In this document: positions 51,374 through 60,134 of the stretch, piece by piece
How positions within the stretch are numbered: position 1 is the stretch's first letter
Layout: the number at the start of each line of letters is the position of its first letter
Assembly (NCBI GenBank): GCA_024234435.1
Contig: JACKOF010000001.1
Coordinates: 124,001-188,000 of the forward strand
DNA length: 64,000 nucleotides
Source: Pseudomonadales bacterium
GTDB lineage: Bacteria; Pseudomonadota; Gammaproteobacteria; Pseudomonadales; Porticoccaceae
Direction of reading: 5' to 3'
Program-made: the position numbers and the translations under genes
The notes under the pieces: generated by a model
The model's input: the letters and a program-made list of their open reading frames with translations, nothing else
Told to the model about the DNA's origin: nothing
Database searches by the model: none

Positions 51374-51828
51374 TTGTTTCCCTACAGTTAAGTCGTTAGT
51401 CCGTTTCCTGTAAAAGTGGCTGTGCGCAGGCTTTAATGTTCAGCCATTATTAAAGCGTCGGCGTGTGTCTTGTTCAAGGAAATAACAAGAAATGCTATGA
51501 AAAACATATATTTTTTGTGGACGCTGTCGTGTTTTGGGCCTGCCAGTCTCTTATCCTTGATCATGATTACAGGTGATATACAGGCAAGAGTCCGGTTCTT
51601 TACTGGGGTGTAACGTCCTTACAGGACGCTGCTTGCCGGAATCAGGTAACTGCCGAATACGCCGGTAATGCCGAAAATCGTCGGTTGATCTTTTTTAACA
51701 GTAGCCTTTTTATTTATGCAGAAAGAGCTACAATACGCCTGTTACTACAATTAAAACCCTGCAAAACAAAGGGTTATTTGGCTTAAAACAACAGTGTTAT
51801 TTTTGACATTTATCCCAAGGAGATTCTC
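51374..51828. other. Intergenic region with small palindrome
   Basis: About 455 bp without a gene. CGTCCTTACAGGACG (51614-51628) is a small palindrome. A possible -10 TACAAT lies at 51729-51734 before the PuuD-like gene, with no good -35. Divergent promoters for both flanking genes must lie here. Confidence 0.4.
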
Positions 51829-52473
51829 ATGTCCCTCGAATACATCAATTTTCTGGCCCGTTGGGGGCACCTGCTGTTCGGTATTACCTGGATTGGCATG
51901 CTCTATTACTTCAACTTTGTGCAGGGTGGTTACTTCAAGCAAGCAACGCCAGAGGCGCTGTCTGATGCCAAGGCGAAATTGGCGCCGAGTGCTTTGTGGT
52001 GGTTCCGCTGGGGAGCCATGTTCACTTTTATTACCGGCTTGATTCTGCTGGGTGGTGTGCACAAGCAAGGTGTCATGAATGACTATATTGTGCTGGGTGC
52101 GTTGATGGGTACTTTTATGTTCCTGAACGTGTGGCTGATTATCTGGCCAAACCAGAAAATTGCGCTGGGCATGGTTGAGGGCGATGGCCCTTCGGCAGGC
52201 GCAAAAGCGCTGCTGGCATCTCGCACCAATACACTGTTTTCCGGCCCAATGGCTTACTGCATGCTGGCATCACCGCATATGGGTTATGGTGCGGATAACC
52301 TGCTGTCTGTTAATGGCGGTGGTATGGGGATGTATGTTGCTCTGGCGATCATTGTTGCTCTGGAGGCAAATGGCTTGATGGGCAAGCAGGGTCCTATTAC
52401 CACTGTTCGCGGTGTGATTGTTTCCAGTCTGGTGTTGACTGCCGTTCTGGTAGCTTCTCTCTGCTACCTGTAA
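51829..52473 (+). CDS. PuuD-like urate hydroxylase N-terminal (Urate_ox_N) membrane protein
   Basis: 214-residue protein with about six membrane segments. Opens EYINFLARWGHLLFGITWIGMLYYFNFVQGGYFK and continues LWWFRWGAMFTFITGLILLG and FLNVWLIIWPNQKIALGM, the pattern of the Urate_ox_N domain (DUF989) of bacterial membrane urate hydroxylase PuuD. Full PuuD also carries a C-terminal cytochrome c domain with CxxCH; this protein stops after the membrane part, so the electron partner would be separate and urate oxidation is not assured. SD AAGGAGA precedes the ATG. Confidence 0.8.
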   Translation: MSLEYINFLARWGHLLFGITWIGMLYYFNFVQGGYFKQATPEALSDAKAKLAPSALWWFRWGAMFTFITGLILLGGVHKQGVMNDYIVLGALMGTFMFLNVWLIIWPNQKIALGMVEGDGPSAGAKALLASRTNTLFSGPMAYCMLASPHMGYGADNLLSVNGGGMGMYVALAIIVALEANGLMGKQGPITTVRGVIVSSLVLTAVLVASLCYL

Positions 52474-52485
52474 ATGGCAGTGGCA

Positions 52486-52512
52486 AAAAGCCGGCGCTCA
52501 GTGCCGGCTTTT
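52486..52512 (+). terminator. Intrinsic terminator after PuuD-like gene
   Basis: AAAAGCCGGC (52486-52495) pairs with GCCGGCTTTT (52503-52512), loop of seven, then further T. A textbook bidirectional-type hairpin twelve bases after the stop codon. Confidence 0.9.
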
Positions 52513-52688
52513 TTGTGCCTGCTATTTATGTAATTTTTATTGCTGGAGATTATCGAAAAAATCCGCAGCAGCGTATAATTGCTGTTTTAGCGTAATAAAA
52601 CAGGCTTTGACTTTTGACTGTCTACGAGACCAGAGCAGGTTGAACCATAACAGAATTGAGCCAAATCAGGGCTCGGTGGAAAGCAGCT

Positions 52689-53468
52689 ATGAGTGAAAAG
52701 GATTCCGGTAAAACTTATGAAAGAATGGATCCGATTGTTCCCGACAGGGGTGATCGTATTGACAGTAGTGCGGGTGCGCGCGAACAGCGACAGCGTTCGG
52801 GTGGTCATTCGGGCGCAAGTCGAGGCACTAAAAAACCGGTAGACAGAGCTGCTGGCGGCATGTGGAAAATTCTGGTTTTACTGCTGTTGGTCGCATTTAT
52901 TGGCTCTGGCTATTTTAGCTGGCTGCAATATCAGCAGTTAACCAGCCTGCAGGCGAGTTTTGACGAATTGAAGGGCAGGCTGGCCTCCACAGACGAGTCG
53001 TTAAATCAGTCTGGTGCGGCCCTTGCGGTCAAACTGGGCGATCATGAAAAAGAACTTGCCAAACACTGGTCGGAGATTAAAAAGCTCTGGGGTGTGTCCA
53101 ACGACCGCAACAAAAAGGCGATTGCGGATAATGCCGAAATGGTGAAAGGGCTGAAGAATTCCGCGGTGGCTCGCCAGAGGGAAGTTGCCACCCTTGAAGG
53201 GCAGCTGGCTGCAATTAAGAAATCCATTGATACCGTTACCAGTGCTTCACTTACTTCGAAACTGGAAGTTGAGGAAGCAAAAGACCAGATGCAATCGCTG
53301 GTGGATCGCCTGAATCGCCTGGATCAGTCTATCAAACAGTGGCAGACGACGCTGACCCGACGTGTCAGTGAAAACGAGGAAGCGGTTGAGGCCATTGATG
53401 CCAATCGCCGCAGGGTTAATCAGGACTTGCTGCAAATCAAGCAGCGGCTAGGACAGCCTGCCGGTTAA
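52689..53468 (+). CDS. Single-pass membrane coiled-coil protein of unknown function
   Basis: 259 residues. A polar, basic cytoplasmic region of about 55 residues is followed by one membrane helix (WKILVLLLLVAFIGSGYFSWLQ, about 59-80) and a long periplasmic coiled coil (about 85-255). The layout recalls HemX-like or ATPase-associated scaffold proteins, but no family signature is seen. ATG 52689 is used; an upstream TTG would add 11 residues. Lies 75 bp before the fumarase gene, same strand. Confidence 0.7.
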   Translation: MSEKDSGKTYERMDPIVPDRGDRIDSSAGAREQRQRSGGHSGASRGTKKPVDRAAGGMWKILVLLLLVAFIGSGYFSWLQYQQLTSLQASFDELKGRLASTDESLNQSGAALAVKLGDHEKELAKHWSEIKKLWGVSNDRNKKAIADNAEMVKGLKNSAVARQREVATLEGQLAAIKKSIDTVTSASLTSKLEVEEAKDQMQSLVDRLNRLDQSIKQWQTTLTRRVSENEEAVEAIDANRRRVNQDLLQIKQRLGQPAG

Positions 53469-53543
53469 ACTTGTGTTATTGACAGTTCACCGGGTGCACC
53501 CATTAAAACATGAACTTTCACCGAGACTATTACTGAGAGAAAA

Positions 53544-55061
53544 ATGACTCTGATCCGACAAGATGATTTGATCGACAGCGTTGCTGACGCGTTGCAATTT
53601 ATTTCTTACTACCACCCGGTTGATTTTATCCGGGCGGTGAACGAAGCCTACGAGAAAGAACAGTCGCAGGCTGCCAGGGATGCCATGGCGCAAATTTTGA
53701 TTAACTCGCGGATGTGTGCAACCGGGCACAGGCCTATCTGTCAGGATACCGGCATTGTCAGCGTATTCATCAAGGTGGGTATGAATGTGCAATGGGAAGC
53801 TGATATGAGCGTTGAGGATATGATCAACGAAGGTGTTCGCCGTGCCTATCAGAACCCGGATAACGTGCTGCGTGCTTCTGTCCTTGCAGACCCTGATGGT
53901 GCCCGTAAAAACACCGGTGACAATACCCCGGCAATGATCACCTACAAGCTGGTTCCCGGTGATACGGTAGAGGTGCACGTTGCTGCAAAAGGAGGTGGTT
54001 CAGAGGCTAAATCCAAGTTTGCCATGCTGAATCCGTCTGACTCTGTGGTCGACTGGGTGTTGAACATGGTGCCCACTATGGGTGCGGGTTGGTGTCCGCC
54101 CGGTATGCTGGGTATCGGCATTGGCGGTACTGCTGACAAGGCCATGCAGATGGCAAAGGAAGCATTGCTTGATCCGATTGATATTCATGAGCTGCAGGCC
54201 CGTGGTCCGCAAACCCGTGCCGAAGAATTACGGCTTGAATTGATGGAAAAGGTCAACAAACTGGGAATTGGTGCACAGGGGCTGGGTGGGCTAACCACGG
54301 TTCTGGATGTGAAAGTCAAAGATTGCCCGACCCATGCGGCAAACAAGCCTGTTGCGATGATTCCCAACTGTGCGGCTACCCGGCATGCCCATTTTGTGCT
54401 GGATGGTTCCGGTCCGTCATTGCAGACACCACCGAACCTTGATGATTGGCCCGAAATAGCCTGGGAGATTGGCGACAGTGTGCGACGTGTGGACCTGAAT
54501 AGCATCACCAGGGATGATGTTAAACAGTGGCAGCCGGGTGAAACGTTGCTGCTCTCCGGCAAAATGCTCACAGGCCGTGATGCCGCCCACAAGAAAATGG
54601 TGGATATGCTGGCAAATGGGGAACCGTTGCCCGTTGATCTGGCAGGCCGTTTTATCTATTACGTTGGCCCGGTTGATCCGGTCAGGGATGAAGTGGTTGG
54701 ACCTGCTGGCCCCACTACTGCGACCCGAATGGACAAATTTACCCGAACCATGCTCGAACAGACCGGTTTGCTGGGTATGATTGGCAAGGCCGAGCGCGGT
54801 CCAGTAGCCATTGATGCGATCAAGGATAACGAATCCGTGTATCTGATGGCGGTGGGTGGAGCCGCTTATCTGGTTTCCAAGGCTATCGTGAAATCCGAGG
54901 TGGTTGCTTTCCCGGAACTGGGTATGGAAGCGATCTACGAATTTGAATTACGGGACATGCCGGTTACTGTTGCTGTCGATGCTAAAGGTCAGTCAGTACA
55001 CCAGACAGGCCCTCAGATATGGAAGGCCAGGATTGAAGAAGGTGCCATTGATGTTCAATAA
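53544..55061 (+). CDS. fumA: Fumarate hydratase, class I ([4Fe-4S])
   Basis: 505-residue iron-sulfur fumarase of the TCA cycle. C66 (RPICQDTG), C184 (GWCPPGMLG) and C276 (IPNCAATRHAHF) have the spacing of the three cluster cysteines in class I fumarases. The N-terminal Fumerase domain and the C-terminal Fumerase_C domain (GRFIYYVGPVDPVRDEVVGPAGPTTATRMDKF) are both present. The oxygen-sensitive type. AGAGAGAAAA precedes the ATG. The symbol follows the E. coli naming; whether this is called fumA or fumB is a matter of local naming. Confidence 0.93.
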   Translation: MTLIRQDDLIDSVADALQFISYYHPVDFIRAVNEAYEKEQSQAARDAMAQILINSRMCATGHRPICQDTGIVSVFIKVGMNVQWEADMSVEDMINEGVRRAYQNPDNVLRASVLADPDGARKNTGDNTPAMITYKLVPGDTVEVHVAAKGGGSEAKSKFAMLNPSDSVVDWVLNMVPTMGAGWCPPGMLGIGIGGTADKAMQMAKEALLDPIDIHELQARGPQTRAEELRLELMEKVNKLGIGAQGLGGLTTVLDVKVKDCPTHAANKPVAMIPNCAATRHAHFVLDGSGPSLQTPPNLDDWPEIAWEIGDSVRRVDLNSITRDDVKQWQPGETLLLSGKMLTGRDAAHKKMVDMLANGEPLPVDLAGRFIYYVGPVDPVRDEVVGPAGPTTATRMDKFTRTMLEQTGLLGMIGKAERGPVAIDAIKDNESVYLMAVGGAAYLVSKAIVKSEVVAFPELGMEAIYEFELRDMPVTVAVDAKGQSVHQTGPQIWKARIEEGAIDVQ

Positions 55062-55222
55062 AAGACCGTTTGTCACTATGTTAAAATGTGAATTGCGTCA
55101 CACTTTTTGTACGTCTAGAATATGTGTGGATTGAAAATTTTTGAAAGGGTGGAGGCAGAGCCGAGAGTCGGACTCTGCCCTGCCCTATGGTCATTTGTTT
55201 ATTTATAGAGAAGGGAAAAGCA

Positions 55223-56149
55223 ATGAAAAAGTTAATAGGTTACGTAGGGATGATTGGTTTAGCTGCTGCATCGATGAATGCGGCAGCCAGTGATGGCAAC
55301 TGGTATCTGGGTGGTTCGGCTGCGTCGTACTATCTGGATTCTGGTCGCGATCTGGCGGGTGGCGATCTGGAGTCAATCGATCTGGGTCCACAGTTGGGTT
55401 ATTTACGGGACGATGGTATCGGTTTTGAGTTGAGCTATCTGACTGACGTTGGCGGTGATGATCTTGATGTTGTTGCACTGAGTCTGATCAAAATGCTGGC
55501 CGAAGATGGAATACGGCCATTTGTCTTTGGTGGTGTCAGCCGTTTCGAGCTGGATGGCAACACATTGGAAGATGAAACAACAGAGCAATTGCACTTCGGT
55601 GTCGGTCTGTCCAACATGCTTAATGACAACTGGGAACTGCGCGGTGATGTTCGTGCGCTATATGAGTTAAGCGACAATAATTTTGATGGTGCATTAACGG
55701 TAGGTGTTAACTACCACTTTGCGGAGCCGGTTGCAGCTGCACCAGCACCTGTTGCTGCCCCTGAGCCTGCTCCTGAACCGGAAAAGCGCACGATTACTGT
55801 TCGTCTGAATGTAGAATTCGAGTTTGATAAAGCGATTGTTCGTGCCATTTATGGTGATGAACTGGAAGCTGTAGCAAACGCTATGAAGGCCCATGAAGAT
55901 ATTGATCTGGTTCTTGAAGGACACACAGACTCGCGTGGTACAGATGCTTACAACCAGAAGCTGTCAGAGCGTCGTGCTGCTGCCGTCAAAGCCAAGCTTA
56001 CCGAGATGTATGGTATTCCGGCTGGTCGCATTTCAACGGTTGGTTATGGCGAGAGCCGTCCGATTGCGGATAACGCAACGGATGAGGGCAGAGAGCGCAA
56101 CCGTCGTGTGATTGGTGAAATGTCCTACTCCGAGATTGTTGTAGAGTAG
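55223..56149 (+). CDS. ompA: OmpA family outer-membrane protein
   Basis: 308-residue precursor. A signal peptide (about 1-22, MKKLIGYVGMIGLAAASMNAAAS) is followed by an eight-stranded-barrel-like N-terminal half, a Pro-Ala linker (PVAAAPAPVAAPEPAPEPEK) and a C-terminal OmpA_C peptidoglycan-binding domain, with VLEGHTDSRGTDAYNQKLSERRA and GYGESRPIADNATDEGRERNRRV. ATG 55223 follows GAAGGGAAAA; the frame continues upstream but that part is not signal-like. Anchors outer membrane to the wall. A strong terminator follows. Confidence 0.93.
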   Translation: MKKLIGYVGMIGLAAASMNAAASDGNWYLGGSAASYYLDSGRDLAGGDLESIDLGPQLGYLRDDGIGFELSYLTDVGGDDLDVVALSLIKMLAEDGIRPFVFGGVSRFELDGNTLEDETTEQLHFGVGLSNMLNDNWELRGDVRALYELSDNNFDGALTVGVNYHFAEPVAAAPAPVAAPEPAPEPEKRTITVRLNVEFEFDKAIVRAIYGDELEAVANAMKAHEDIDLVLEGHTDSRGTDAYNQKLSERRAAAVKAKLTEMYGIPAGRISTVGYGESRPIADNATDEGRERNRRVIGEMSYSEIVVE

Positions 56150-56173
56150 TGGTGTAGCCTGTATCAAATAGAA

Positions 56174-56201
56174 AAACGGCGCTTTTAGCGCCGTTTTTTT
56201 T
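56174..56201 (+). terminator. Intrinsic terminator after ompA
   Basis: AAACGGCGC (56174-56182) pairs with GCGCCGTTT (56188-56196) around TTTTA and is followed by a run of T. Confidence 0.92.
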
Positions 56202-56332
56202 GCCTTTTGTACCGAGCCGGGTAGATAGCAGTTATTGTCCTGATCATTTTTCGGCTGAGTGCGAGGTGTGCAACGTCCCTGCGTTAACCTGTTGTTTCGA
56301 GTAAGATAGTGTCACAAACAGGGAAGGGTCTA

Positions 56333-57769
56333 ATGATAAACACACTTTACTGGCACGATTACGAAACAACCGGGGCGGTGCCTTCCCGTGATCGGCCTAC
56401 CCAGTTTGCCGGTGTTCGCACGGATGAAGATCTCAATATCATCGGTGATCCGCTGGTGCTTTATTGCAAGCCCGTCAGGGATATTCTGCCACAGCCCGTG
56501 GCGTGCCTCGTGACAGGTATCACTCCCCAGCAAGCTGAACGGGAAGGCGTTCCAGAAAAGGAGTTTATCGGGCGCATTCACGCAGAGTTGTCAAAACCGG
56601 GTACCTGCGGCGTGGGTTATAACAGCATTCGTTTTGATGATGAAGTAACGCGCTATACCCTTTATCGCAATTTCTATGATCCGTATGAGCGGGAGTGGAA
56701 GCAGAATAACTCACGCTGGGACATAATCGATATGATGCGCCTGGCACGGGCGCTGCGGCCTGATGGCATTATTTGGCCCGACTATGAGAATGGGTCGCCC
56801 TGCTTCAAACTGGAGGAACTTACCGCTGCCAATGGTCTGAGTCACGATGCTGCTCACGATGCGTTGTCCGATGTGCTCGCAACCATCGCACTGGCCAGGC
56901 TGGTGCGCGAGAAACAGCCGCAACTCTATCAGTACCTTTATAGCAACAGAAGCAAGCAGCAGGTTGCCGGGCTGGTAGGTCTTGTTCAACGCAAACCGTT
57001 TTTACATGTTTCCTCAAAACTGCCTCGTGAGAATGGCTATCTCGGATTGATGATGCCGCTGGCGCAGCACCCGGTTAACAAAAATGCTGTTCTTTGTATT
57101 AATTTGATGGGCGATATGAAGGCGTTGGTCGGCCTGACGTCGGAACAGATCGCGGAACGGGTATTCACCCCAGCTGATGACTTGCCGTCAGGGGTAGAGC
57201 GGTTGCCGCTAAAAGCTGTGCATCTCAACAAATGCCCGGTTGTGACCACGCCAAAGCTGCTTGATCCGGCTGCCGCTGAACGGCTTGGAATTGATATCGA
57301 GCGTTGTGAACAAAACTGGCGTTATCTGGAAGAGCAATTTCAGCGTCAGCCTGTTTTGGCCAGCAATGTGGCCGCTGCTTTTGCTGACAGGGAATTTGAA
57401 TCAGTTACCGATCCCGAGCTACAGCTTTATGATGGATTTTTACCCAATGCTGACAAGCCGTTGTTGGCTGAAGTTCGCAATGCCAGTGCGGAAGAGCTGG
57501 CAAGTGGTGCTATTCAGTTTCAGGACAAACGGTATCAGGCGTTATTGTTCCTGTACCGCGCGAGGAACTTTCCGGACAGCCTGTCAGAGCAGGAGCTTGC
57601 ACAGTGGGAAGAGCTCCGATTTCAGAGACTGACGAGTCCGGCTGAAGGTTACTTGACACTGGACCAGTACACCACCGAAATTGAGCAGCGCATCAATGCA
57701 GCTGATGTGAGTGAAAGAGACAAAAGTATTTTACTGTCGCTGATTGAATGGGGTGATGCAATACTGTAA
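56333..57769 (+). CDS. sbcB: Exodeoxyribonuclease I
   Basis: 3'-5' single-strand DNA exonuclease of the DEDDh group used in recombination and mismatch repair. The first acidic pair is D9-Y-E11 (HDYETTGAVPSRDRP), GYNSIRFDDEVTRY carries the second, and SHDAAHDALSDVLATI the HxAxxD third motif. The C-terminal exonuclease I SH3-like and extended domains follow. ATG 56333 has GGAAGGG before it; a GTG eight codons upstream lacks such a site. 478 residues, normal. Confidence 0.95.
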   Translation: MINTLYWHDYETTGAVPSRDRPTQFAGVRTDEDLNIIGDPLVLYCKPVRDILPQPVACLVTGITPQQAEREGVPEKEFIGRIHAELSKPGTCGVGYNSIRFDDEVTRYTLYRNFYDPYEREWKQNNSRWDIIDMMRLARALRPDGIIWPDYENGSPCFKLEELTAANGLSHDAAHDALSDVLATIALARLVREKQPQLYQYLYSNRSKQQVAGLVGLVQRKPFLHVSSKLPRENGYLGLMMPLAQHPVNKNAVLCINLMGDMKALVGLTSEQIAERVFTPADDLPSGVERLPLKAVHLNKCPVVTTPKLLDPAAAERLGIDIERCEQNWRYLEEQFQRQPVLASNVAAAFADREFESVTDPELQLYDGFLPNADKPLLAEVRNASAEELASGAIQFQDKRYQALLFLYRARNFPDSLSEQELAQWEELRFQRLTSPAEGYLTLDQYTTEIEQRINAADVSERDKSILLSLIEWGDAIL

Positions 57770-57906
57770 GCCGGGTTAACGATCCCGCTGTACGAATATG
57801 ACCGCTCTGTGACAACTTTCTTTAATGGGGCGTGGAAAGGGGCTAAAATGCCCGCGCAAAATGAGGTTATTCAACCCAACAATCAAGATCAAACTAGAAG
57901 GTTACT

Positions 57907-58914
57907 GTGGAATTCAAAGGGGCGCACATTCTTTCGGTCAGCCAGCTGGAACGGTCCGATATCGACAATATTTTCAGGGTCTCGGATCGCATGGTGCCCT
58001 ACGCACAGCGCAGAAAAATTACCCGAGTGCTGGAGGGTGCGATTCTGGGCAGTATGTTCTTTGAGGCCAGTACCCGTACCCGTATCAGTTTTGGCAGTGC
58101 TTTTAACCTGCTCGGTGGTGAAGTAAGGGAAACCACCGGGTTTGAATCCTCGGCACTGGTAAAGGGTGAATCATTGCGCGATACCGCGAGAGTGCTGTCG
58201 GGTTTCAGTGATGTGATTTGTATGCGCCATCCTGCTTCAGGGTCGGTAGCCGAGTTTGCTGCTGCCAGCCGGGTACCGGTAATCAACGGTGGTGACGGCA
58301 GCAATGAGCACCCCAGTCAGGCGCTACTGGATTTGTACACCATTGAAAAGGAAATGCAGCAACGCGGGCGTCATATTGACGGTTTGCGAATTGCCATGAT
58401 TGGTGACTTGAAATACGGGCGTACGGTGCACTCACTGTGTAAGCTGTTGATGTTTTACACGGGGGTCACGGTTTGCCTGGTTTCACCGGTGGAATTGGCT
58501 ATGCCGGGAGATTTGGTGGATGCGATGCGCAATGCAGGCCTGCAGGTGGAAATAACAGACAAGCTCGAAGGCAGTATTTCCCATGTGGACATTGTGTACT
58601 CTACCCGAATCCAGGAAGAGCGTTTCCCCACACGGGATGAAGCTGATATATACCGTGGTCGCTTTCGGCTCAATCAGAAAATCTATACGGCGCACTGCGA
58701 ACCCAATACGGTGATTATGCACCCGTTGCCGCGTGATTCCCGCGCCGAGGCCAATGAGCTTGATCCTGACCTGGACGGCAATCCCAACCTGGCCATATTC
58801 CGTCAGACAGATAACGGGCTCACCATACGTATGGCATTGTTTGCCATGATTCTTGATGTAGCGCATCTGGTTGACGATTATGCCCGTGAGGTACCCTGGT
58901 TTAATGGCCGTTAA
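57907..58914 (+). CDS. pyrB: Aspartate carbamoyltransferase catalytic subunit
   Basis: First committed step of pyrimidine synthesis. The carbamoyl-phosphate loop S55TRTR59, the H135PSQ138 motif (GSNEHPSQALLDLYT) and the aspartate loop MHPLPRDSRAEANELD are all intact. 335 residues, slightly longer than E. coli PyrB (311). No pyrI regulatory gene and no pyrC follow, so the enzyme is likely of a pyrI-independent type. GTG start, with AGAAGG six bases upstream. Confidence 0.92.
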   Translation: MEFKGAHILSVSQLERSDIDNIFRVSDRMVPYAQRRKITRVLEGAILGSMFFEASTRTRISFGSAFNLLGGEVRETTGFESSALVKGESLRDTARVLSGFSDVICMRHPASGSVAEFAAASRVPVINGGDGSNEHPSQALLDLYTIEKEMQQRGRHIDGLRIAMIGDLKYGRTVHSLCKLLMFYTGVTVCLVSPVELAMPGDLVDAMRNAGLQVEITDKLEGSISHVDIVYSTRIQEERFPTRDEADIYRGRFRLNQKIYTAHCEPNTVIMHPLPRDSRAEANELDPDLDGNPNLAIFRQTDNGLTIRMALFAMILDVAHLVDDYAREVPWFNGR

Positions 58915-58976
58915 TAGGTCATAGCTGGATTGCGCAATATAACTAAAATAAAAAATATAATTAGAACGAGAACGGC

Positions 58977-60134
58977 ATGACTGATATTACTGACTTCGAG
59001 GATATTCGACCCTATAACGACACAGAGGTCCGAACTGTTCTGGATCGCCTGGTGGAAGACCCCGAACTGCACAATGTGATCGTGTTGATGAAGTTTCCCC
59101 GGCTAAACAAGTGGTTTGGCGGTATCCTGCGATTCTTCGTAAGGCGGGCATTGCGCCGTACCATGGGTGGTATCAATACGGTTAGCCAGCTTCAGAACAA
59201 GATCAGCAAACAACTGGAGGGCTTGCTTCGACGGGTATGCGCTGAGGTAACCGTCTCCGGACTGGAACAGTTGGACGCCAGTAAATCCTATTTGTTTATC
59301 AGTAATCATCGGGATATTGCCATGGATCCCGCAATGGTGGATCTTGCCCTTCACCGCAGTGGCCGTGATACCGTCCGCATCGCCATTGGTGATAACCTGC
59401 TTTCCAAACCGTTTACCTCGGATCTGATGCGAATCAACAAGAGTTTTATTGTGCGTCGCTCTGTTGCCGGTCGAAGGGAAAAGCTGGCAGCGCTGTTACA
59501 ATTATCCAGCTATATCAGACATTCGCTGATCAACGAAAACAGCTCAATCTGGATTGCCCAGCAAGAAGGGCGGGCTAAAAATGGCAAAGACAAAACGGAT
59601 AAAGCACTGATTAAAATGCTGACGTTGAGCAAACAGAAAAGCGAGACTTTCAGCGATGCCATTGCTGACCTGAACCTGGTGCCGGTGGCAATTTCTTACG
59701 AGCTGGACCCCTGCGATAATGACAAGGCGAGGGAGTTGCACGCCATTCGTTCTGAGGGTGTTTACCGCAAGCAGGAGCACGAAGATCTACTGAGCATTTA
59801 TCGTGGATTGGTTGGTGAAAAAGGGCATGTTCATGTTGCTTTTGGTACGCCGATCACCGGCCTCGATTCTGCTGACAGCGTCGCTACAGAGGTCGACCGG
59901 CAGATTTTCGATATTTACCGCCTGCATCCGACCAACATCATTGCTTATCAGCAGCTTTATGGCAGTAACAATACGGTTGACCAGTGGAAAGCCGGTATCC
60001 AGTGCAAAAACTGGCAGGCTATTGAAGATCGCTTTAATGACCGAATGGCGAATATAGATTCGGCATACCGGGATTTGGCAATTGCCAGCTATGCGAACCC
60101 GGTGTGTAGCCGATTGGATTCGCTGGGCAAATGA
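58977..60134 (+). CDS. PlsC-like glycerophospholipid acyltransferase
   Basis: 385-residue acyltransferase of the 1-acyl-glycerol-3-phosphate type. The acceptor motif reads FISNHRDIAMDPAMVDL, with H111 and D117, an H-x5-D spacing instead of the usual H-x4-D; relatives of this subfamily are known to share the HRDI form. IWIAQQEGRAKNG is the second motif (EGR) and LVPVAISYE the last. Peripheral membrane, no clear membrane segment. It acylates a lysophosphatidate- or related substrate; the exact one is not clear. Ends in a 4-bp overlap with dinG. Confidence 0.78.
   Translation: MTDITDFEDIRPYNDTEVRTVLDRLVEDPELHNVIVLMKFPRLNKWFGGILRFFVRRALRRTMGGINTVSQLQNKISKQLEGLLRRVCAEVTVSGLEQLDASKSYLFISNHRDIAMDPAMVDLALHRSGRDTVRIAIGDNLLSKPFTSDLMRINKSFIVRRSVAGRREKLAALLQLSSYIRHSLINENSSIWIAQQEGRAKNGKDKTDKALIKMLTLSKQKSETFSDAIADLNLVPVAISYELDPCDNDKARELHAIRSEGVYRKQEHEDLLSIYRGLVGEKGHVHVAFGTPITGLDSADSVATEVDRQIFDIYRLHPTNIIAYQQLYGSNNTVDQWKAGIQCKNWQAIEDRFNDRMANIDSAYRDLAIASYANPVCSRLDSLGK

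Noticed and set aside
57770..57906. pyrB leader peptide and attenuator
   Set aside because: A short U-rich leader with a terminator hairpin was looked for but no convincing pair was found.
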